Below, piece by piece: positions 1-8,978 of a stretch of 64,000 nucleotides of DNA. Every line of letters starts with the position of its first letter. The stretch's first letter is position 1. Origin of the DNA: VRUE01 sp963745915. Lineage in GTDB: Bacteria > Actinomycetota > Thermoleophilia > Solirubrobacterales > 70-9. Position numbers and translations under genes: made by a program. The DNA lies in NCBI GenBank assembly GCA_963745915.1, contig CAVUZA010000002.1, positions 744,001 through 808,000 on the forward strand. The letters run 5' to 3'. Under the pieces are notes generated by a model. The model did no database searches, was not told the origin of the DNA, and saw nothing but the letters and a program-made list of their open reading frames with translations.

Positions 1-572
1 CCGGCGAGACGGGCGGCGGCCGCGACCTCCGCCGGCGGGGCGGCGTCGCCCAGCTCGGCCTCCACCACCTCAGGCGGCAGCGGCGCGAACTCGATCGGCT
101 GGCAGCGCGAGGCGATCGTCTCCAGCAGCTGGGCCGGCTCGGAGCTGAGCAGGATCAGGTGGGCGAACTCGGGCGGCTCCTCGAGCGTCTTCAGCAGCGC
201 GTTCTGGCTCTCGTCGCGCATCAGCTCGGCGGCGGCGAGGACGAAGACCCGCTTCTCGCCCTCGAAGGGGCGGTAGGAGGCGGCGCGGATCACCTTCTCA
301 CGCACCTCCTCGACCATGTGCTGGGCGCCGCGTGGCGCCAGCCAGACGAGGTCGGGGTGCGGCGAGGGGTCGAGCAGGGCGCGGCGGCGGGCGTCCTCGG
401 GGTCGGGCGCGGCGGCGGCGAGGATCTCGGCGGCGAAGGCGCGCGCCGCGGCGGCCTTGCCGGCCCCGCGCGGGCCGCGGAAGAGGTAGGCGTGGGAGGG
501 CCCGCTGCGCAGCGCAGCGCCGAGCGCGAGCCGCGCCCGGGGCTGGTGCTCGGTCGCCTCAGCCAGCCCCAC
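1..572 (-). CDS. holB: DNA polymerase III subunit delta' (partial, C-terminus beyond window)
   Basis: Clamp-loader subunit that helps load the sliding clamp at replication forks. The visible ~190 residues show the AAA+ clamp-loader fold: a P-loop-like GPRGAGKAAA, in which the usual T/S after the Lys is Ala (typical of the non-hydrolysing delta' subunit), and ESQNALLKTLEEPP, the sensor/arginine-finger region of HolB/DnaX proteins. SRC follows as ASRCQPIEF. The zinc-binding cysteines of DnaX are absent, favouring delta' over gamma/tau. The GTG start at 572 is forced by an in-frame stop at 585-587 and is preceded by GGAGG at 7 nt. The gene overlaps the 3' end of tmk by 14 nt, so the two are co-transcribed, an arrangement common in bacteria. 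The C-terminus is cut by the window edge. Confidence 0.88.
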   Translation of the reverse strand, partial: MGLAEATEHQPRARLALGAALRSGPSHAYLFRGPRGAGKAAAARAFAAEILAAAAPDPEDARRRALLDPSPHPDLVWLAPRGAQHMVEEVREKVIRAASYRPFEGEKRVFVLAAAELMRDESQNALLKTLEEPPEFAHLILLSSEPAQLLETIASRCQPIEFAPLPPEVVEAELGDAAPPAEVAAAARLA

Positions 573-1146
573 GGACGGCCTCCATCACCCGGTCGTGGAC
601 CTGCTCGACGCTGCCGCCAGCGTCGACCGGGACCATGCGGTCGGCGGCGATCTTGGCGATCTCGTCGTAGGCGGTGGCGACGGCGCGCTGCAGCTCGAGG
701 CCCTCGGACTCGAAGCGGTCCTCGCCCGCGGCGCGGCCGAGGCCGGTCTCGGGATCGACCCGCAGCAGCACGGTGAGGTCGGGCCAGAGGCCGTCGCTGG
801 CGTTGTCGGTGAGCGAGATCACCTCGCCGACGCCGAGCCCACGGGCGGCGCCCTGGTAGGCGACGCTGGAGTCGGCGAAGCGGTCGGCGACGACGTCGCG
901 GCCGGCCTCCAGCGCCGGGCGGATCACCCGCGCGGTGAGGTCGGCGCGGGCGGCGAGGAAGAGCAGCAGCTCGGCGAAGGGGTCGAGCTCGAGCGCCGGG
1001 TCGGCGAGCAGCTCGCGGATCCGCTCGGCCGCCTCGGTCCCCCCCGGCTCGCGGATCAGCAGCGTCTCCGGGCCGAGCGCCTCGGCCAGCAGCTTCGCCT
1101 GCGTCGACTTGCCTGAGCCGTCGATCCCCTCGAGCGAGATGAACAC
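559..1146 (-). CDS. tmk: Thymidylate (dTMP) kinase
   Basis: Phosphorylates dTMP to dTDP with ATP in the cytoplasm, an essential step of dTTP synthesis. The 195-residue length is normal. The P-loop GIDGSGKS is at residues 7-14, REPGGT at 32-37 and the DRF nucleotide-binding motif at 88-90, followed by SSVAYQGAARGLG. Start is GTG at 1146 with AGGAG about 5 nt upstream. It lies between topA and holB on the same strand and overlaps holB by 14 nt. ThyX and NrdJ elsewhere in the window serve the same dTTP pathway. Assignment is secure from the motifs. Confidence 0.96.
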   Translation of the reverse strand: MFISLEGIDGSGKSTQAKLLAEALGPETLLIREPGGTEAAERIRELLADPALELDPFAELLLFLAARADLTARVIRPALEAGRDVVADRFADSSVAYQGAARGLGVGEVISLTDNASDGLWPDLTVLLRVDPETGLGRAAGEDRFESEGLELQRAVATAYDEIAKIAADRMVPVDAGGSVEQVHDRVMEAVRGAG

Positions 1147-1154
1147 GTAACTCC

Positions 1155-1202
1155 TGTTCCGGTGGTCCTTTTGGACCCTATAGGTACATAAGGCGCACCG
1201 GA
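1155..1202. repeat. Nested hairpin between topA and tmk
   Basis: A 9-bp inverted repeat (GTTCCGGTG at 1155-1163 with CACCGGAAC at 1194-1202) encloses a second small hairpin, GGTCC-TTTT-GGACC at 1163-1176. It sits in the 60-nt gap between topA and tmk, both read on the minus strand. It could attenuate transcription from topA into tmk. There is no clear U-tract. Confidence 0.5.
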
Positions 1203-1206
1203 ACGG

Positions 1207-3446
1207 CTATTTCGTGGCCGCCTTGGCCCGTTTGCGCTTCCGGGTCGCGGCGGTCGACTTGTCCTCGTCGCCTTTGGGCAGCGGTTTCCCGGCCATCGCT
1301 TCTTTGGCCTTTTTCGCCGCTTCGCGCTCGGCGCGGCGTTTCTTCATCTCCTGCATCGACTCGCAGTCGTCGTTGAGGCAGAGGTTCCAGGGCCGGCCGC
1401 GGAAGGGCACGACCTTGAGCCGCGGCGTCTCGCCGCAGACCGAGCAGCGGTCTTCGAGCTTGAAACGTCGCCGCGCTGGGGCAGCGGGAAGGTCTGGTCG
1501 CAGGACTCGGGGTCGTCGGCGGTCCAGCCGCTGCAGCCGACGAAGCGCTTGCCCGATTTTTTCGCCCGGATGATGCGCAGCATGTTGGGCGAGCCGTCCT
1601 CCTTGGTCCGCCCCGCTTCCTCGCAGACCTTGCAGGGGCCGAGGATGCGGTCGAGGTCCATCCCGGCCCAGACCACCTTGGCCAGGTCTTCGCGGCGCTC
1701 GTCGATCTCGGTCCAGGTGCTGTGCAGCAGCTCGCGGCTGTCGCCGACGACCGAGTCCTTGCTCATCTCGCCGGAGGCGATCTGGTCCATCTCCTGCTCC
1801 AGCTGGGCGGTCATTTCCGGCGTCGCCATCCGCGGCACGTACTTCTTGAACGCGTCGTACATCGCGATCCCGGTCTCCGAGGGGACCGGCGGGTTGCCGT
1901 AGACGTAGCCGCGGTCGAAGAGCTTCTTGATGATGTCGGCGCGGGTCGCCTTGGTGCCGAGGCCGCGCTCCTCCATCATTTCGACCAGCTTCGCCTGCGA
2001 GATCCGCCCCGGCGGCTGGGTCTCCTTGTCGAGCAGCCAGGGCTCGCCGTCGAGCTCCAGCTCCTGGCCCTCCTGCAGCGCCGGGATCTCCTCGTCGGAG
2101 GAGCGGGCGTAGGTGTAGACGGCGGCGAAGCCGGGGTCGACGACGACCGAGCCGCGGACGAAGTAGGTCTGGTCGCCGGCGACGATGTCGGCCCGGGTCG
2201 ACTCGGTGATCATCGGCGGGCTGAAGGTGGCGAGGAAGCGGCGCACGACCAGTTCGTAGACGCGCTTCTTGGAGCCGTCGAGGGCGCCGGGGTGGATCGC
2301 CTGGGTCGGGTAGATCGGCGGGTGGTCGGTGGTCTCTTTTTTGCCGCGGGTCGGTTTCAGCTCGCCGTCGAGCAGGCCGGAGGCGGCGGAGAACTCCTTG
2401 ATCTTGGTCAGCGAGGAGACCAGCTCGCGCAGCGGCAGCGACTTGGGGTAGACGGTGTTGTCGGTGCGCGGGTAGGAGATGAAGCCGTCCATGTAGAGGT
2501 CCTCGGCGATCCGCATCGCGTTGGCCGGGGTGATGCCGAGGCGGCTGGAGGCGTCGGTGGTGAAGGCGGTGGTGTTGTAGGGGGTCGGCGGGCGGCGGGT
2601 GTTCTTGCGCGCGGTCACCGACTTGACCGTGCCCGGGCTGGCGGTGCCGGCCAGAGCCGCGTCGGCCTCGGCCTTCTCCCAGAACTTGTCGGTCTCGTGG
2701 TGGGCCTCGAAGGTCCCGTCGGGGTGCTGGAACTTGGCGAGCAGTTCCCAGAACGGCTTGGCGACGTGGGCGCGGCGCTCCATCTCGCGCTCGACGATCA
2801 GGCCCAGGGTGGGGCTCTGCACGCGGCCGACGGAGAGGAAGTTGGAGCCGAAGCGGCGGGTGGAGAGCGAGACGGCGCGGGTCAGCGTCGCCCCCCAGAG
2901 CAGGTCGATGTCCTGGCGCGCGGCGCCGGCGTTGGCGAGCGGGTAGGAGAGCTCGTCGAGCTCGCCGAAGGCGCGCTCGATCTCCTCCCTGGTCAGCGCC
3001 GAGTAGCGGGCGCGCTTGACCCGCAGGGTGCCGGCCTTGGTTTCCTCGCGGTTGCCCAGCTTGGGGTTGGCGTCGAGCATCTCCTCCAGCGCCTCGAGCC
3101 CGATCAGCTCGCCCTCGCGGTCGAAGTCGGTGGCGATCACCAGCTCGTCGGCCTCTTTGGCCACCTTGCGGATCGCCTTGACCACGTTCTTGTCGGTCGG
3201 CTCCTTGATCAGCTCGGCGTCGATTAGGTCGTGCAGGTCGGTCTTCTGCCAGTTCGAGTAGCCCTCGGGGAAGGCGGGGCCGAGCACGTGCCCCTTGAGG
3301 CCGATCGTGCGGTGTTCGTCGCCGCCGTCGTCGGTCCAGGTGTAGTAGGGGACTTTGAAGGTTTTGTCGCTGGAAGCCGTGCCCTTGCTGAGGAAGGTGG
3401 CGATCTTCTCGGCGCTGTTGTTCTTCTCGGTGACGATCAGCCGCAT
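1207..3446 (-). CDS. topA: DNA topoisomerase I, archaeal-type (type IA), with an apparent frameshift near 1465-1475
   Basis: Type IA topoisomerase that relaxes negatively supercoiled DNA through a 5'-phosphotyrosine intermediate. The TOPRIM domain has the catalytic Glu in VTEKN (E7) and ATDFDREGE (D107, D109, E111). The active tyrosine is Y325 in GFISYPRTDN. The N-terminus MRLIVTEKNNSAEK and the C-terminal zinc-ribbon region (SGKRFVGCSG, then GRPWNLCLNDDC) resemble archaeal TopA more than the usual bacterial MKxVIVESPAKA type. The reading frame breaks near 1465-1475, after TFPLPQRG, and continues one frame away as RFKLEDRCSVCGETP. A single missing base explains this. Joined, the protein is about 746 residues with a Lys/Arg-rich tail. 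The ATG at 3446 is chosen because the family's conserved N-terminus starts there. The frame is otherwise intact, so sequencing error is likely. Confidence 0.85.
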
Positions 3447-3501
3447 GGGTCGGCGAGGGTAGCAGCCGCTCTCGGCGATGCCGGTAGGATCGCGGCCGCT
3501 T

Positions 3502-4434
3502 ATGAAGACGCTGGTCACAGGCGGCGCCGGGTTTATCGGCTCGAACCTGGTCGACGCGCTGCTGGCGCGGGGCGACGAGGTGACGGTCGTCGACGACCTC
3601 TCCACCGGGCGCCGCGAGAACCTCGAGCCGGGCCTGGCGGCGGGCGCGCAGCTGGTCGAGGCCGACATCCGCGACCGCGAGGCGCTCGAAGCGCTGGCGC
3701 GCGAGAAGCGGCCCGAGGCCGTCTTCCACCTCGCCGCCCAGATCGACGTGCGCAAGTCGGTCGCCGACCCGGCCTTCGACGCCGCGGTCAACGTCGGCGG
3801 CACGACCAGCGTGCTGGAGGCGGCGCGGGCGGCGGAGGCGCGGCGCTTCGTCTTCGTCTCCACCGGCGGCGCGATCTACGGCGAGGGCGACGGCAAGCGG
3901 CTGCCGCTGGGCGAGGGCTCGCCGGTCGAGCCGTTCTCCGCCTACGGCCAGAGCAAGTTCGCCGCCGAGGGCTACATCGCGCTCTACGAGCGGCTCTACG
4001 GGCTCTCCGGGGTGAGCCTGCGGCTGGGCAACGTCTACGGCCCGCGCCAGGACCCGCTCGGCGAGGCGGGCGTGATCGCGATCTTCTGCGGCAAGCTGCG
4101 CGCCGGCGAGGCGCCGACCGTGTTCGGCGACGGCAGGCAGACCCGCGACTACATATATGTGGGCGACGTGGTCGCCGCGGCACTGGCGGCGGCGGAGTCG
4201 GAGGCGACCGGGCCGATCAACGTCGGCACCGGGGTCGAGACCGACGTCCTCGAGCTGATCCGCTTACTCGGCGAGCTGGGCGAGGTCGACGGCTTCGAGC
4301 CGCAGTTCGCGCCGCCGCGCGCCGGCGAGGTGCAGCGGATCTCGATCGACCCCTCGCGGGCGGCCGAGGAGCTCGGCTGGCGGGCCGAGACCTGGCTCAC
4401 CGACGGCCTGCGCCTCACCCTCGACTCGATCTGA
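3502..4434 (+). CDS. NAD-dependent epimerase/dehydratase (UDP-glucose 4-epimerase family)
   Basis: Extended short-chain dehydrogenase acting on nucleotide sugars, probably a 4-epimerase. At 310 residues it has the Rossmann motif GGAGFIG (7-13), a DD at the end of the second strand (30-32, NAD preference), FVSTGG (Ser120/Thr121) and the catalytic YxxxK as Y148/K152 in FSAYGQSKF. GNVYGPRQ and DGRQTRDYIYVGDV are family signatures of GalE-like enzymes. The ATG at 3502 is used because the conserved MKTLVTGG starts there; an upstream in-frame ATG at 3478 would add eight unconserved residues. It is divergent from topA. The exact sugar substrate cannot be told from sequence; dTDP-glucose dehydratase activity is a less likely alternative. 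Confidence 0.88.
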   Translation: MKTLVTGGAGFIGSNLVDALLARGDEVTVVDDLSTGRRENLEPGLAAGAQLVEADIRDREALEALAREKRPEAVFHLAAQIDVRKSVADPAFDAAVNVGGTTSVLEAARAAEARRFVFVSTGGAIYGEGDGKRLPLGEGSPVEPFSAYGQSKFAAEGYIALYERLYGLSGVSLRLGNVYGPRQDPLGEAGVIAIFCGKLRAGEAPTVFGDGRQTRDYIYVGDVVAAALAAAESEATGPINVGTGVETDVLELIRLLGELGEVDGFEPQFAPPRAGEVQRISIDPSRAAEELGWRAETWLTDGLRLTLDSI

Positions 4435-4460
4435 GACCGGGATCGCCGCGGCCGGCGCGG

Positions 4461-4505
4461 GGTGCAACGCGTTTCGGCTCCACCAGCGCCGTAACGCGTT
4501 GCACC
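4461..4505. repeat. 13-bp perfect inverted repeat downstream of the epimerase gene
   Basis: GGTGCAACGCGTT at 4461-4473 is perfectly complementary to AACGCGTTGCACC at 4493-4505, with a 19-nt loop. It lies between the epimerase stop (4434) and the siroheme gene start (4532). It could be a terminator without a U-tract or an operator for the downstream gene. The right arm contains the alternative TTG start at 4499. Confidence 0.6.
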
Positions 4506-4531
4506 GAGGGAGGATCACTAGGCTGTGGCTC

Positions 4532-5278
4532 ATGCCCGCCCAGGCCTACGCCGGCAAGGAGTGCGTCTGCCAGCTGCGCAAGGGGATCTGCGACCAGTCC
4601 TGCGTGCGGGACATGCTCGAGACCCCCTTCTACATCGCCTGCCTGAAGCTCAAGGGGCGGCGCTGCCTGGTGGTCGGCGGCGGCGACATCGGCCTCGAGA
4701 AGGTCGAGGGCCTGCTCGCCTGCGACGCCGACGTGACCCTGATCGCGCCGGTCGCCCACCCCGAGCTGGAGGGCCTGGCGGCGGAGGGCTCGATCGCCTG
4801 GGAGAAGCGCACCTACGCCGGCCCGGCCGACCTCGAGGGCGCCTTCATGGTGATCGCCTGCACCGACGACAGCGAGGTCAACATCGGCGTCTTCGACGAC
4901 GCCGAGAAGCGGGCGATGCTGGTCAACATCGTCGACGTGCCGCCGCTCTGCAACTTCATCCTGCCGGCGATCGTGCGCAGCGGCCCGCTGGCGATCGCGA
5001 TCTCGACCGCGGGCGCCTCGCCCGCCCTGGCGAAGCGGATGAAGCGCGAGGTCGCCGAGCTGTTCGGCGAGGAGTACGCCCGCCTGGCGGTGATCCTCAA
5101 CGACGCCCGCGGCTGGGCGAAGGGGACGCTGCCCACCTACCAGGACCGCAAGCAGTTCTTCGAGGGGATCGTCAACGGCGACCCCGACCCGGTCGAGCTG
5201 CTGCGCTCCGGCCAGGAGACCCAGGTCCTGGCGCTGATCGAGGCGACCAAGGAGCGCGCCGCGGCGGCGCTGGCGTAG
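4532..5278 (+). CDS. Precorrin-2 dehydrogenase / sirohydrochlorin ferrochelatase-like protein (Met8/CysG N-domain) with a Cys-rich N-terminal extension
   Basis: Predicted to oxidise precorrin-2 to sirohydrochlorin and possibly insert iron, in siroheme synthesis. The NAD-binding motif GRRCLVVGGGDIG is at about residues 43-55. VNIVDVPPLCNFILPAI and AISTAGASPALAKRMK follow and are characteristic of the Met8/CysG amino-terminal domain. The methyltransferase domain of full CysG is absent. Unusually, about 30 residues precede the family start, holding four cysteines in the pattern C11-x-C13-x6-C20-x3-C24. Start is ATG 4532; a TTG at 4499 in the same frame would add 11 residues, and neither has a convincing ribosome site. 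Convergent with the hemolysin-III gene, 8 nt apart. Confidence 0.85.
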   Translation: MPAQAYAGKECVCQLRKGICDQSCVRDMLETPFYIACLKLKGRRCLVVGGGDIGLEKVEGLLACDADVTLIAPVAHPELEGLAAEGSIAWEKRTYAGPADLEGAFMVIACTDDSEVNIGVFDDAEKRAMLVNIVDVPPLCNFILPAIVRSGPLAIAISTAGASPALAKRMKREVAELFGEEYARLAVILNDARGWAKGTLPTYQDRKQFFEGIVNGDPDPVELLRSGQETQVLALIEATKERAAAALA

Positions 5279-5286
5279 GCACCCCG

Positions 5287-5991
5287 TCAGGCCGCCGGCA
5301 GGGCGAAGAAGGCGATCGCGGTGAAGTGGGCGGCGGCGGCGAGGATGACGAAGAGGTGGAAGACCTCGTGGTAGCCGAAGACGCGCGGGTTGGGGTTGGG
5401 GCGCTGGGTGGCGTAGACGACGGCGCCGGCGGTGTAGAGGACGCCGCCGGCGGCGACCAGCAGGGTGCCGGCGATGCCGATCTCGTCCCAGAGGCCAGGG
5501 AAGGCGACGGCGGCGACCCAGCCGAGGGCGATGTAGATCAGGGCGGCGACCCACTTGGGGTGCTCGATCCAGATCATCTCGACGATCGCGCCAGCGATCG
5601 CGCCGGCCCAGACGACGACCAGGATCGCGTCGGCGAGCGGGCCGCTGAGCACCAGCAGGGCGAACGGGGTGTAGGTGCCGGCGATGAGGAAGAAGATCAT
5701 CGAGTGATCGAGGCGGCGCATCCAGCGCCGCACTTCCGGGCGGGCCCAGTCGACCCGGTGGTAGAGGGCGCTGGTGCCGAGCAGGGCCGAGAGGCTGACC
5801 GCGTAGATGGCGACGGCGACGGTCGCCCGGGCGCTGCCGGCGGCGGCGATCAGGGCGGCGCCGAGGATCAGTGAGACGAAGAAGGCCCACTCGTGCGAGA
5901 CGCCGCGCAGGCGCGGCTTGACCGCCGCGATCGCCTCGTCTGCAACTTCCCTTGCAGATTCGGCCTTCTGTGCCACCCGCGCCCGTGCCAT
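5287..5991 (-). CDS. Hemolysin III / progestin-adipoQ receptor-like integral membrane protein
   Basis: Seven-helix membrane protein of the HlyIII/PAQR superfamily; bacterial members are candidate zinc-dependent hydrolases of unproven function. The 234 residues begin with a charged cytoplasmic segment (MARARVAQKAE), then about seven hydrophobic helices. Family signatures visible are ALYHRVDW, DHSMIFFLIAGTYTPF and YHEVFHLFV followed by AAHFTAIAFF, which supply the conserved His, Asp and Ser residues of the metal site. Start is ATG 5991 since the frame upstream lacks a better codon. It is divergent from nrdJ across a 132-bp spacer and convergent with the siroheme gene. No sign of a haemolysin role here beyond the family name. 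Confidence 0.87.
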   Translation of the reverse strand: MARARVAQKAESAREVADEAIAAVKPRLRGVSHEWAFFVSLILGAALIAAAGSARATVAVAIYAVSLSALLGTSALYHRVDWARPEVRRWMRRLDHSMIFFLIAGTYTPFALLVLSGPLADAILVVVWAGAIAGAIVEMIWIEHPKWVAALIYIALGWVAAVAFPGLWDEIGIAGTLLVAAGGVLYTAGAVVYATQRPNPNPRVFGYHEVFHLFVILAAAAHFTAIAFFALPAA

Positions 5992-6123
5992 CGCCTTGTC
6001 ACCATAAAGGGAGAAGGGCGCGAAATCTGCGGCGTTTGCGGATTCGGCTGTCACGAATGACGTCCGACTCGGTGACGATCCTGGACAGTCCCCCCTGAAA
6101 GCCGCCGCGAGAGGAGAAGTTCG
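5992..6123. promoter_or_regulatory. Divergent spacer between the hemolysin-III gene and nrdJ
   Basis: This 132-bp region must hold promoters for both genes. A good ribosome site (AGAGGAGAAG) precedes the nrdJ ATG. I looked for a cobalamin riboswitch B12-box or an NrdR box and found neither; the space is also too short for a full B12 riboswitch. No clear -10/-35 pair stands out. Confidence 0.4.
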
Positions 6124-8919
6124 ATGTCTAAGACCGCCACCCGCACCCCCCAGTCCGGTCTGCAGGGCCTCTCGATAGAGCGGCGATTCTCGACTGCCGG
6201 CACGCATCCCTTCGACGAGGTCGAGTGGGAGACGCGCGACGCGGTGATCGGCAACCCCGAGAGCCCGGCCTTCGAGCAGCGCGGGGTCGAGTTCCCCAAG
6301 GCCTGGTCGCAGAACGCGACCAACATCGTCGCCCAGAAGTACTTCCGCGGGCAGCTCGGCTCGCCCGAGCGCGAGTCCTCGGTGAAGCAGATGGTCGGCC
6401 GGGTGGCGGGGACGATCGCCGAGTGGGGGCGCGAGGGCGGCTACTTCGCCTCCGAGGAGGACGGCGACGCCTTCGAGGCGGAGCTGACCTCGATCCTGCT
6501 CAACCAGAAGGCGGCCTTCAACTCGCCGGTCTGGTTCAACGTCGGCTTCGAGGAGCGGCCGCAGTGCAGCGCCTGCTTCATCCTCAGCGTCGAAGACAAC
6601 ATGGAGTCGATCCTCGAGTGGAACACCAAGGAGGGCAAGATCTTCCGCGGCGGCTCGGGCTCGGGGATCAACCTCTCCAACATCCGCGGCTCGATGGAGC
6701 CGCTGGCCAAGGGCGGCACGGCGAGCGGCCCGGTCAGCTTCATGCGCGGCGCCGACGCCTGGGCGGGGACGATCAAGTCCGGCGGCAAGACGCGGCGGGC
6801 GGCGAAGATGGTCGTCCTCGACGTCGACCACCCGGACATCGAGCACTTCGTCTGGTGCAAGGCCGACGAGGAGAAGAAGGCCGCGGCGCTGCGCGACGCC
6901 GGCTTCGACATGTCGATCGACGGCGAGGGCTTCACCTCGATCCAGTACCAGAACGCGAACAACTCGGTGCGGGTCACCGACGAGTTCATGGAGGCGGTCG
7001 AGGCCGACGGCAAGTGGGAGCTGCGGGCGCGCAGCGACGGCTCGACCGTGAAGACGCTGGAGGCGCGCGACCTGCTCGGCCAGATCGCCGACGCCGCCTG
7101 GCGCTGCGCCGATCCCGGCGTCCAGTACGACACGATCATCAACCGCTGGCACACCTGCCCCGAGTCGGGCCGGATCAACGCCTCCAACCCGTGCAGCGAG
7201 TACATGCACGTCGACGACTCGGCCTGCAACCTGGCCTCGCTCAACCTGATGAAGTTCCGCCGCGAGGACGGCAGCTTCGACGTCGAGGACTTCGAGCACG
7301 CGGTCGACGTCGTCTTCCTCGCCCAGGAGATCGTCGTCGGCTTCTCCTCCTACCCGACCGAGGAGATCACCGAGAACGCCAACAAGTTCCGCCAGCTCGG
7401 CCTCGGCTACGCCAACCTCGGCGCCCTGCTGATGTCCGACGGGCTGCCCTACGACTCCGACGAGGGCCGCAACGTCGCCGCCGCGATCACGGCGCTGATG
7501 ACCGGCCGCGCCTACCGCCAGTCGGCGCTGATCGCCGGCGGGGCGACCGGGCCCTACGAGGAGTACGAGCGCAACCGCGACGCCCACAACGGGGTGATGC
7601 GGATGCACCGCGACGCCGCCTACGACATCGACGGCGAGGGCCTCAGGGCCGGCCTGCTCGAGGCCGCGCAGCGGGCCTGGGACGAGGCGGTCGAGCTCGG
7701 CGACGAGCACGGCTACCGCAACGCGCAGGCGACGGTGCTGGCGCCGACCGGGACGATCAGCTTCCTGATGGACTGCGACACGACCGGGATCGAGCCCGAC
7801 TTCTCGCTGGTCAAGTTCAAGGAGCTGGTCGGCGGCGGGCAGATGACGATCGTCAACAAGTCGGTGCCGCTGGCGCTGCGCACGCTGGGCTACGCCGAGC
7901 CGCAGGTCGAGCAGATCGACGCCCACATCGCCGAGAAGGCGACGATCGTCGGCGCCCCGGGGCTGAAGGACGAGCACCTGCCGGTCTTCGACGTCGCGGT
8001 CGGCGAACGGGCGATCTCCCACACCGGCCACATCGACATGATGGCCGCTACCCAGCCCTTCATCTCGGGGGCGATCTCGAAGACGGTCAACCTGCCGCAG
8101 AGCGCCACGGTCGCCGACATCGCCGACGCGTACACGCGCGGCTGGAAGGGCGGGCTGAAGGCGCTGGCGATCTACCGCGACGGCTCGAAGACGGCGCAGG
8201 CGCTGCGCACCGACGCCCAGGAGGAGAAGGGCGCCGAGGCCGAGGCGGCGCCGGTTCCGGTGCGCAAGAAGATGCCGCGCGAGCGCGAATCGATCACCCA
8301 CAAGTTCTCGATCGCCGGCCACGAGGGCTACATCACGGCCGGCAAGTACGAGGACGGCAACGTCGGCGAGATCTTCCTCACCGACATCGGCAAGGAGGGC
8401 TCGACGATGCGCGGGCTGCTCAACGCCTTCGCCACGGCGATCTCGATCGGCCTCCAGTACGGGGTGCCGCTGGAGATCTTCGTGCGCAAGTTCAGCTACA
8501 TGCGCTTCGAGCCGGAGGGGATGACGCAGAACCCCGAGATCCCCTTCGCCAAGTCGATGCCCGACTACATCATGCGCTGGCTGGCGAGCCGCTTCATCGA
8601 GGACACCGAGACCCTGGAGGACCTCGGCATCCTCACCCAGGAGGTGCGCAGCAAGAAGGAAGCGGAGACCGCGCAGCTCGGCCTCGGGGTCGAGACCGGC
8701 GGCAGCGCCGGCCCGGCCAACGGCGGCAACGGGGGGAACGGCAACGGCAAGTCGCAGCCGGCCGCGGCGGCGCTGACCGAAACCCCGCCGGTGGTCCCGG
8801 CCAAGATCGGCTCCGGCCTCGAGCTCGGCCCGGCCTGCGAGCAGTGCGGCGGCATGATGCAGCGCACCGGCTCGTGCTACACGTGCTCGAGCTGCGGCAA
8901 CAACACCGGCTGCGGCTGA
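6124..8919 (+). CDS. nrdJ: Vitamin B12-dependent (class II) ribonucleotide reductase
   Basis: Reduces ribonucleotides to deoxyribonucleotides using adenosylcobalamin to make the thiyl radical, so it works with or without oxygen. The 931-residue protein has the N-terminal NrdJ region (LNQKAAFNSPVWFNVG, QCSACFILSVEDNMESI), the finger-loop segment NPCSEYMHVDDSACNLASLN near residues 356-375, and the barrel segment LAPTGTISFLMDCDTTGIEPD. A low-complexity linker of Gly/Asn (about residues 858-880) leads to a Cys-rich tail (CEQCGG, CYTCSSCG, CG) that serves as redox shuttle or zinc site. Start ATG 6124 follows AGGAG at 8 nt. It appears monocistronic. dTTP partners tmk and thyX are also in the window. 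Confidence 0.96.
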   Translation: MSKTATRTPQSGLQGLSIERRFSTAGTHPFDEVEWETRDAVIGNPESPAFEQRGVEFPKAWSQNATNIVAQKYFRGQLGSPERESSVKQMVGRVAGTIAEWGREGGYFASEEDGDAFEAELTSILLNQKAAFNSPVWFNVGFEERPQCSACFILSVEDNMESILEWNTKEGKIFRGGSGSGINLSNIRGSMEPLAKGGTASGPVSFMRGADAWAGTIKSGGKTRRAAKMVVLDVDHPDIEHFVWCKADEEKKAAALRDAGFDMSIDGEGFTSIQYQNANNSVRVTDEFMEAVEADGKWELRARSDGSTVKTLEARDLLGQIADAAWRCADPGVQYDTIINRWHTCPESGRINASNPCSEYMHVDDSACNLASLNLMKFRREDGSFDVEDFEHAVDVVFLAQEIVVGFSSYPTEEITENANKFRQLGLGYANLGALLMSDGLPYDSDEGRNVAAAITALMTGRAYRQSALIAGGATGPYEEYERNRDAHNGVMRMHRDAAYDIDGEGLRAGLLEAAQRAWDEAVELGDEHGYRNAQATVLAPTGTISFLMDCDTTGIEPDFSLVKFKELVGGGQMTIVNKSVPLALRTLGYAEPQVEQIDAHIAEKATIVGAPGLKDEHLPVFDVAVGERAISHTGHIDMMAATQPFISGAISKTVNLPQSATVADIADAYTRGWKGGLKALAIYRDGSKTAQALRTDAQEEKGAEAEAAPVPVRKKMPRERESITHKFSIAGHEGYITAGKYEDGNVGEIFLTDIGKEGSTMRGLLNAFATAISIGLQYGVPLEIFVRKFSYMRFEPEGMTQNPEIPFAKSMPDYIMRWLASRFIEDTETLEDLGILTQEVRSKKEAETAQLGLGVETGGSAGPANGGNGGNGNGKSQPAAAALTETPPVVPAKIGSGLELGPACEQCGGMMQRTGSCYTCSSCGNNTGCG

Positions 8920-8978
8920 GGATCGAAGGATCCGTCCAAGCCGAGTGCAACTCTCGAGCAGGCTTGTTTACGAGTTGC
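8920..8978 (+). terminator. Possible terminator region downstream of nrdJ
   Basis: Two small hairpins follow the nrdJ stop: GGATC-GAAG-GATCC at about 8920-8933 and GCAACTC at 8947-8953 pairing with GAGTTGC at 8972-8978. There is no strong U-tract, so termination is inferred only from position. Confidence 0.3.

Noticed and set aside
3478..3501. ATG at 3478 as the epimerase start
   Set aside because: It would add eight residues before the conserved MKTLVTGG and has no ribosome site.
1207..3729. Programmed ribosomal frameshifting as the explanation of the topA frame change
   Set aside because: No slippery heptamer or downstream pseudoknot is evident at 1465-1475, and similar one-base breaks occur in three other genes; sequencing indel is simpler.
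5992..6123. Cobalamin riboswitch or NrdR box upstream of the B12-dependent nrdJ
   Set aside because: The spacer is too short for a full riboswitch and no B12-box or NrdR-like palindrome was found.
5287..8322. A 1011-codon minus-strand open frame opposite nrdJ
   Set aside because: Only the last 234 codons encode a recognisable protein (hemolysin-III); the rest is the antisense shadow of nrdJ in GC-rich DNA.
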